Shown: one piece after another, positions 6,708-11,156 of the stretch
Position numbering within the stretch: position 1 is the stretch's first letter
Layout of the letters: the number at the start of each line of letters is the position of its first letter
DNA from: an uncultured Erysipelotrichaceae bacterium
GTDB lineage: Bacteria; Bacillota_I; Bacilli_A; RFN20; CAG-826
DNA length: 11,156 nt
Assembly: GCA_902791085.1 (NCBI GenBank)
Contig: CADAUN010000053.1
Location: 1 to 11,156, forward strand
Direction: 5' to 3'
Notes under the pieces: generated by a model
Seen by the model: only the letters and a program-made list of their open reading frames with translations
The model's database searches: none
Told to the model about the DNA's origin: nothing
Program-made: the position numbers and the translations under genes

Positions 6708-8847
6708 ATGACACATCTTACGGGGCGATTAACCATCCCCACCGATTCTTCTTTCGTAGAAGAAAGCAAGTGCTTGGCAAAAAAATGGGGCGCGGATGCC
6801 GTGCGTGATTGTGACGGCACCAGCTTGCCCGAACATCCCGAACGCATCGCTCCAGAAGTTTATAAAACCTATTTCGTGGTCCGCGGCGATTATGCTTATG
6901 CGAAGGCCCATCCGGAATTTTTGCAAGGTGCTGCCCTAATGTCAAAACGGCATATTGCCGCCGAGGCGACTTTATGCATCGATTTGCTCGAGGGCTTTAT
7001 GCCTGGGCAATTCCGCGTCGATGAAGAAGAGTACCGACGTTGGTGGGAGGTAAAAGATCGCACCAGTGGTGAAACCGTAGAAGAATGGACTTATTCTCAA
7101 GGGAAGGTGCATATTTCTCATGCGCATAAAGGCCACGAATACACGGTTAACTTTTTTGCCAAAAGCACTTGGGATCCGACCCATGTCTATAATTATATAA
7201 CCAATGGCTGGACTGGTGAGAAAGACCAGGACATCGATCCAATCTATCCGGAAGCCTTTGCCCATATGAAAGAAACGTTACGCGACTGGCTTGCTAAAAA
7301 TCCAGCCGTGACGGTGGTACGATTTACCACGTTTTTCTATCATTTCTTCAACCTTTGGAAAGACGGGAAAACATCGCTTTTCCTCGATTGGCACGGCTAT
7401 GGCTTCAGTGCATCGCCAGCGATGTTCCGCCGTTTTGAGCAAACCTATGGTTATGCGATTCATTTAGAAGATCTGATTCGCGACGGGACTTATTCCAATC
7501 CTTTTATTTTGCCGACCAGTGCGATGTCCGATTACATGGATTTGGTGGATCGTTTGACTTGTGGTTGGGCGAAAGAATTGGTGGATCTCGTGCATTCTTA
7601 TGGGAAGAAAGCGTTTATGTTTGACGGCGATCACCGCATCGGCGTCGATCCGCATGGCAAATATTTTGCTTCCATTGGATTAGATGGTGTGATTGGCTGT
7701 CCTTGGACGGCAACGGATACGCGTTGCATCGGCGCCATTTCTGCCGATATCGTGACGGAAGCACGTTGCTATCCTTATTTCTTCCCCGATTCCATGCCAG
7801 ACCAGTCGACGGCTTGCCAGACGCTGCTGGCTTCGTGGGAAGGGATGCGAAGGGCATTATTGCGTCGTCCGTTAGACAGAATGGGTTTCGGGGGATATTT
7901 AAAATTGGCTGCCCAATATCCGCTTTTTTGCCAAGAAGTGGGGAAGGTGGCCGAAGAATTCCGCTTGATTCGCGAAACGATTGGGAAAGCAAAACCATAT
8001 GCTCCGGTTCGCGTTGGCGTTTTAACACATTGGGGCAAGAAGAGGGCTTGGGAAATCAACAGCGTTTCCATTTCTGGATGTACCGAGAAGAATTCTCCTT
8101 ATGTCGGCGTTCTGGAAGCGCTTGCCGGACTTCCGGTGGACACGTCCTTTTTGGACTTTAACGATATCAAAGGCAATGGGCTATCCCACCTTGATGTTCT
8201 TTTGAATATCGGTGATTGCAATGCTTTTACGGGGCAAGAACATTGGTCCGATCCAGAAGTGGTGGCCAGCATTCGTTCGTTTGTTTATGAAGGCGGCGCC
8301 TTTTTAGGGGTTGGTCTTCCGACCAGCGTTTCCGGCGCATTCCCTTTCTTCCGCTTATCTGACGTCCTTGGCGTGGATTTAGAACAAGGCTTCACATTAG
8401 GGTATCCGCACGTTTCAACAGGAAAACCATTTTGTTTTGCAAGACGTCACGAAAGAAGTGGACTTCGGTCACAGTCCTGATTTTGTCTATGCGTTAGAAG
8501 ACGTAACGGTGCTTAGCAAAGACCATCTCCGGGGTTCTGATTCCGTAAAGCTAGCGTTACATCCTTATGGAAAAGGGGAAGGTGCATACCTTGCCGGCTT
8601 GCCTTATTCCTTAGAGAATGCCCGTTTGCTTTACCGTCTCTTGCTCCATTTGTCTAAAAAAGAGGACCAACTTCTCCATTCCTTCAGCTCCTCTCCCAAA
8701 GTGGAATGTAATGACTACCCATCTTTGCCTTGCTATTTCTTATCCAATTTGACTGCAGAGGAAGTCCAGACCACGTTCTATGATCGGGAAGGAAAATCGC
8801 AAAATCTGACACTTTCCCCGCGCGAACTTCGCTGGGTGCAAAAATAA
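6708..8847 (+). pseudogene. GH112 1,3-beta-galactosyl-N-acetylhexosamine phosphorylase-type gene, disrupted by a +1 frameshift
   Basis: GH112 enzymes phosphorolyse lacto-N-biose or galacto-N-biose to galactose-1-phosphate plus GlcNAc or GalNAc in the cytoplasm; some members instead cleave galactosyl-rhamnose. The family is recognisable from TGRLTIPT at 5-12, WGADAVRDCDGT at 27-38, FTTFFYHF at 206-213, MFDGDHRIGVDPHGKYF at 304-320 (Asp308 probably the catalytic acid, by analogy) and RRPLDRMGFGGYLKL at 386-400. There is no signal peptide. Frame 1 runs to Lys573 and then into unrelated sequence, stopping at TGA 8478-8480 (590 aa). Homology resumes in the next frame with HFVLQDVTKEVDFG and later GLPYSLENARLLYRLL, ending at TAA 8847. 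Removing one A from the AAAA run at 8423-8426 gives a continuous 712-residue protein, the normal family length. ATG 6708 is preferred over upstream starts because of AAAGGA upstream. The specificity (LNB, GNB or Gal-rhamnose) is unresolved. Confidence 0.88.
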
Positions 8848-8870
8848 TTTTTAGAGTTAGGAGTAATGCT

Positions 8871-10484
8871 ATGGCGACCATTTTTGTAGATGATTATTTA
8901 CAAGGCACAACCCCTTCTCAAGTTCGTACCGCCATTCAAGCGGCCATTTCATTCCTCGCGGATGGCGACACCCTTTGCTTCGGGGAGCAAAAAGAGTACC
9001 ACATCGACGAAGAGATTTGTTTGGACGATTTTTCTGATCTCATGGTTGACGGACGCGGATCAACGTTGGTACGTGAAGGATATGACCCTAAGGATCGGCG
9101 AGAACAAAAGAACAGCATTTTTCATTTCGAGCGTTTGCAGCATACCACATTTCGAAATTTGAAATTGGATTACGCCGCGAATCTTAGCGCTTCGGGAAGA
9201 ATTGTTGCTATCGGAGACCAATACGTTGATGTTGAACTAGTTCCCGCCGACCGCTCCCTGACGGGGGAAGAAAGCTTTATGGCGGTCGATACGCTTGATG
9301 ACGATGGCACGGTAAATCATGACATTGCTTGTAGCGTATTGGATCGTTATGCGTGCGAGAAAATAGACGAAAAAACTTTGCGCATCCATTGTCCCACGAT
9401 GAACGGAAGAATCGGAGAACTTTTAGTGGCAAGAATGGCGGTTTCGGGCGTGGCGTCACCAGTTCTTCTTTGTGCGTGTTGCCGTGATATGACGTTTGAA
9501 AATATTCGCGTTTATAAAGCGCCTTGCATGGTTTTTTATATCAGTTCTGATTCTGGTTCCTATACGTTTCGCCATATTGTAGCCAAAGCAAAAGAAGGAA
9601 CCAATCGTTTGATTGGCGCGAATGCCGACATCTTCCATGTGTGCGGCATTGAAGGCTCTTTAACTTTAGAGGACTCTGAATTCGTTGGCTTAGGTGATGA
9701 TGTCTTAAACGTTCATACTTGCGGAGCGCGGGTATTACAAACGAAAGGCAAGGAACTTTGGCTAGAAGAAGCGTATTTTCGTAAGAGTCTAAGACCCGAT
9801 TTTGTGGAGCATGGGCAAGTGCTTGCCGCCTATGACTTTGAGACGTTTCACTGCAAAGGGCAAGCAAAAGTGGCGATACGAGATGGCGATTATATCGTTT
9901 TGGAAAAAGAAATACCATCTCTCCACGTTGGCGATTTTCTGGCGAACGTTTCCTTGTTGCCAAAAGTGGTGGTCCGGAATTGCCGTTTCGATTCCGGAAG
10001 AGCGCGTGCTTTGCTGATTCGTTCGCGCGATGTGCTCATTGAGAATTGCCGGTTTTCTCATTTTGCGCTTTCGGGTATTTTGGTGGCCGCTGATTTGGAT
10101 TTTTGGTTCGAAATGGTCCCCGCACAAAAAGTGGTTATCCGTAACAACACCTTGCTTAGAACTGGGGAAGGTGTGACCGATACTATTTTGGGAGCCATTG
10201 CGGTAAAATTAAGCGACGACAAAGTATTTTTGAATTACGGGCATGATATTTTCGAAAACATTGTCATCACGAATAACTTCATCGAAGGAACGGCGAAAAA
10301 CGGTATATTCGCTCAGTCGGTAAAAGTTTTAGCCGTGCAAAACAATCGCATTTCTCATTACGGAGAAAAACCGAATAGTCATCCAGATAACGATAAGGCC
10401 ATTCGTCTCATCAATTGCGACGAAACGACTATCGAAGGAAACGTCTTTGACCATGCCGGAATCTCGATAGAAAAACGGTCATAG
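8871..10484 (+). CDS. Right-handed beta-helix protein, probable GH110-type alpha-1,3-galactosidase, cytoplasmic
   Basis: A 537-residue protein, preceded by AGGAG 7 bases before ATG 8871. GH110 enzymes remove terminal alpha-1,3-galactose, as on blood group B or linear alpha-Gal structures. The sequence shows beta-helix rungs with recurring 'V-x-I-x-N-x-x-F' patterns. It has NADIFHV at 251-257, then FVGLGDDVLNVH at 271-282, and a C-terminal block from RARALLIRSRDVLIENCRF to GILVAADLDFWFE (377-414) followed by VVIRNNTLLRTG. This order of motifs is what I recall for GH110, and Asp253, Asp276 and Asp277 would be the acidic catalytic group. Family members often read N-A-D-G-I-H at the first motif; here it is N-A-D-I-F-H. 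There is no signal peptide, so the enzyme should act inside the cell, downstream of the importer and just ahead of GH112 action. Other beta-helix hydrolases or epimerases (GH28-like) remain possible. Confidence 0.72.
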   Translation: MATIFVDDYLQGTTPSQVRTAIQAAISFLADGDTLCFGEQKEYHIDEEICLDDFSDLMVDGRGSTLVREGYDPKDRREQKNSIFHFERLQHTTFRNLKLDYAANLSASGRIVAIGDQYVDVELVPADRSLTGEESFMAVDTLDDDGTVNHDIACSVLDRYACEKIDEKTLRIHCPTMNGRIGELLVARMAVSGVASPVLLCACCRDMTFENIRVYKAPCMVFYISSDSGSYTFRHIVAKAKEGTNRLIGANADIFHVCGIEGSLTLEDSEFVGLGDDVLNVHTCGARVLQTKGKELWLEEAYFRKSLRPDFVEHGQVLAAYDFETFHCKGQAKVAIRDGDYIVLEKEIPSLHVGDFLANVSLLPKVVVRNCRFDSGRARALLIRSRDVLIENCRFSHFALSGILVAADLDFWFEMVPAQKVVIRNNTLLRTGEGVTDTILGAIAVKLSDDKVFLNYGHDIFENIVITNNFIEGTAKNGIFAQSVKVLAVQNNRISHYGEKPNSHPDNDKAIRLINCDETTIEGNVFDHAGISIEKRS

Positions 10485-10557
10485 CTGCGTAAACGGCGAG
10501 AGTAAGATTCTATGGGGTTATGGTGTTAGCGATTTTCATAAATAGGAGTGAACAAGA

Positions 10558-10774
10558 ATGAAACAAATTTCCGTTGGGAGTTATTGGCTTAGGTCATCGT
10601 GGTCTATCTTTGCTGGAAAGCATGATGGCTTACCCGGAATGCCAGGTCGTCGCGCTTAGCGACTTATACGAAAACCGCCGCCAAAAAGGCGGCGCGCCGG
10701 TGGAAATGCTCGACTTCACCCGCGGCAAATACAAAGCAAGAGCCCCGCAAGTCGTCGTGGAAATCCCTGAATAA
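10558..10774 (+). pseudogene. Gfo/Idh/MocA-family oxidoreductase (possibly GH109-like) remnant: frameshift plus large internal deletion
   Basis: ATG 10558 has AGGAGTG 6 bases upstream and opens MKQISVG, but this frame soon fails. Dropping one G from GGG 10576-10578 restores an N-terminal Rossmann start: MKQISVGVIGLGHRGLSLL, then CQVVALSDLYENR, with the GxGxxG-type dinucleotide site and the acidic Asp of strand 2. After only 42 residues the reading passes straight to a family C-terminus, GGAPVEMLDFTRGKYK, and stops at TAA 10774. Full members have about 350-450 residues, so some 300 or more residues (about 1 kb) are missing from the middle, yet both ends stay in frame with each other. The 'PVxxxDFTRGK' ending and 'RGL' start occur in GH109 (NAD-dependent alpha-N-acetylgalactosaminidase) and related MocA proteins. 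GH109 would fit this locus, but too little remains to say. No catalytic function is expected. Confidence 0.78.
10676..10694. repeat. Perfect GC-rich inverted repeat at the deletion junction
   Basis: CGCCGCC and GGCGGCG form a 7-bp perfect stem around an AAAAA loop. The hairpin lies exactly where the N-terminal part of the Gfo/Idh/MocA remnant meets its C-terminal part. It is not followed by a T run, so it is not a good terminator. Confidence 0.7.
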
Positions 10775-10795
10775 CCATCATCAAAAGAGAAATCC

Positions 10796-10819
10796 GGCTC
10801 TGTATTTACAGAGCCTTTT
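10796..10819 (+). terminator. Rho-independent terminator closing the sugar operon
   Basis: GGCTCTGT pairs with ACAGAGCC across an ATTT loop (8 bp, or 9 bp with the inner A-T pair), followed by TTTT. It begins 21 bases after the stop of the last gene. The A-rich bases on the upstream side mean it could also work weakly on the other strand. Confidence 0.88.
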
Positions 10820-10826
10820 GTCCTCC

Positions 10827-10860
10827 GACGCCGTCTCTCCATGGGACGGCGCCTTTCTTT
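10827..10860 (+). terminator. Second, tandem hairpin terminator
   Basis: CGCCGTC at 10829-10835 pairs with GACGGCG at 10845-10851, with one further G-C pair beyond an A-C mismatch, over a 9-base loop containing CCATGG. It is followed by a pyrimidine run CCTTTCTTT. It lies only 7 bases after the T run of the first hairpin and probably acts as a back-up terminator insulating the next gene. Confidence 0.65.
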
Positions 10861-10910
10861 ACAACATTATTACTTTCATTTCTCTAGAAAATAGTCATTC
10901 TTTAGATACT

Positions 10911-11156
10911 ATGGAAAAACAAACAAAGACAAAACGTCTCCTCATCAGCGGGTTAAAAGGCATTGCTTTAGGTATTGCCGCAGCGATTCCATGATTGAGT
11001 GCCGGTTCGATTGCCGTTATTTTACATTGTTATCAAATCTTGATGGATGCGATATCGGATTTTCGGAAGGCGTTCCGAAAAAGCTTTTTAACGCTTCTTC
11101 CCTATTTCTTGGGCTTGTTTCTTGGCGCCGTGGCGGCCCTGATTGGCATCAAGAAA
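10911..11156 (+). pseudogene. DUF368 (undecaprenyl-phosphate translocase family) gene, N-terminal part, with in-frame TGA
   Basis: Reading from ATG 10911 gives MEKQTKTKRLLISGLKGIALGIAAAIP, then TGA at 10992-10994, then LSAGSIAVILHCYQILMDAI and a second hydrophobic stretch (LLPYFLGLFLGAVAALIGI) to the right edge, all in one frame. DUF368 proteins are membrane proteins, recently linked to recycling of the cell-wall lipid carrier undecaprenyl phosphate. They start with a 'GlxxGxAxxIPGxSGGT' pattern. The TGA falls on the Gly after Ile-Pro, so a single GGA-to-TGA change would explain it. The gene is outside the sugar operon, beyond two terminators. No clear Shine-Dalgarno or sigma-70 promoter was found in the roughly 50 bases before the ATG, so the start is uncertain. 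The rest of the gene is off the window. Confidence 0.7.

Noticed and set aside
8421..8430. Programmed ribosomal frameshift joining the two GH112 reading frames
   Set aside because: The change needed is +1, the site GGA-AAA-CCA is not a known +1 slippery site with a stop or rare codon in the shift position, and GH112 genes are not known to use recoding. A one-base insertion explains it more simply.
10485..10557. Gap before the Gfo/Idh/MocA remnant as a promoter, small RNA or small gene
   Set aside because: Only the ribosome site at its end is recognisable; no convincing -35/-10 pair, hairpin or open frame was seen in these 73 bases.
10574..10576. TTG 10574 as the start of an intact short dehydrogenase fragment
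   Set aside because: It has no ribosome site of its own, and the AGGAGTG plus ATG 10558 encodes MKQISVG, the expected first strand, in the other frame. The frameshift reading is more coherent.
10992..10994. TGA as a recoded sense codon (Trp or Gly code) across the genome
   Set aside because: TGA ends four clear genes in this window (250-252, 3746-3748, 5382-5384, 6704-6706), each followed by a new start in normal operon spacing, so TGA is a stop here.

Overview
The window looks like chromosomal DNA of a low-to-moderate-GC member of the Bacillota/Bacilli, possibly a gut lineage related to Erysipelotrichales, RF39 or the Mollicutes. This rests on AGGAG-type ribosome sites, tightly packed same-strand genes, Cys-anchored lipoproteins with a Gram-positive style lipobox, an InlB-type repeat, and a long coiled-coil insert in the sugar ABC ATPase of a kind I associate with Mollicutes-type UgpC proteins. 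The taxonomic call is inference. TGA is used as a normal stop codon, so the code is standard.

Layout, all on the + strand. Positions 1-6706 hold a carbohydrate ABC importer: the end of a MalF/UgpA-type permease, a complete MalG/UgpE-type permease, two large unannotatable lipoproteins (862 and 541 aa), and a UgpC/MsmK-type ATPase. No classical solute-binding protein is visible; it may lie upstream of base 1. Positions 6708-10774 hold sugar enzymes: a GH112 galactosyl-N-acetylhexosamine (or related galactoside) phosphorylase broken by a frameshift, a right-handed beta-helix protein that I read as a cytoplasmic GH110-type alpha-1,3-galactosidase, and a Gfo/Idh/MocA (possibly GH109-like) gene reduced to its two ends. 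Two hairpin terminators follow at 10796-10860. The start of a DUF368 (undecaprenyl-phosphate translocase family) gene, interrupted by an in-frame TGA, runs off the right edge.

Working model (inference): surface lipoproteins with repeated beta-sandwich modules capture a host-type glycan fragment. The ABC transporter imports a small oligosaccharide such as Gal-alpha-1,3-Gal-beta-1,3-HexNAc. GH110 then removes the alpha-Gal cap, and GH112 phosphorolyses the remaining disaccharide to Gal-1-phosphate and HexNAc. The Gfo/Idh/MocA member would have handled another step, possibly alpha-GalNAc removal. None of these enzymes has a signal peptide, which fits intracellular processing of imported sugar.

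The right-hand 2.7 kb carries four separate lesions: single-base insertions in short A and G runs, one internal deletion of roughly 1 kb, and one nonsense codon. Either the pathway is decaying or the assembly is poor there, and read-level data would decide. No gene-free stretch exceeds 300 bases. I saw no tRNA, rRNA, insertion sequence, integrase or CRISPR array.
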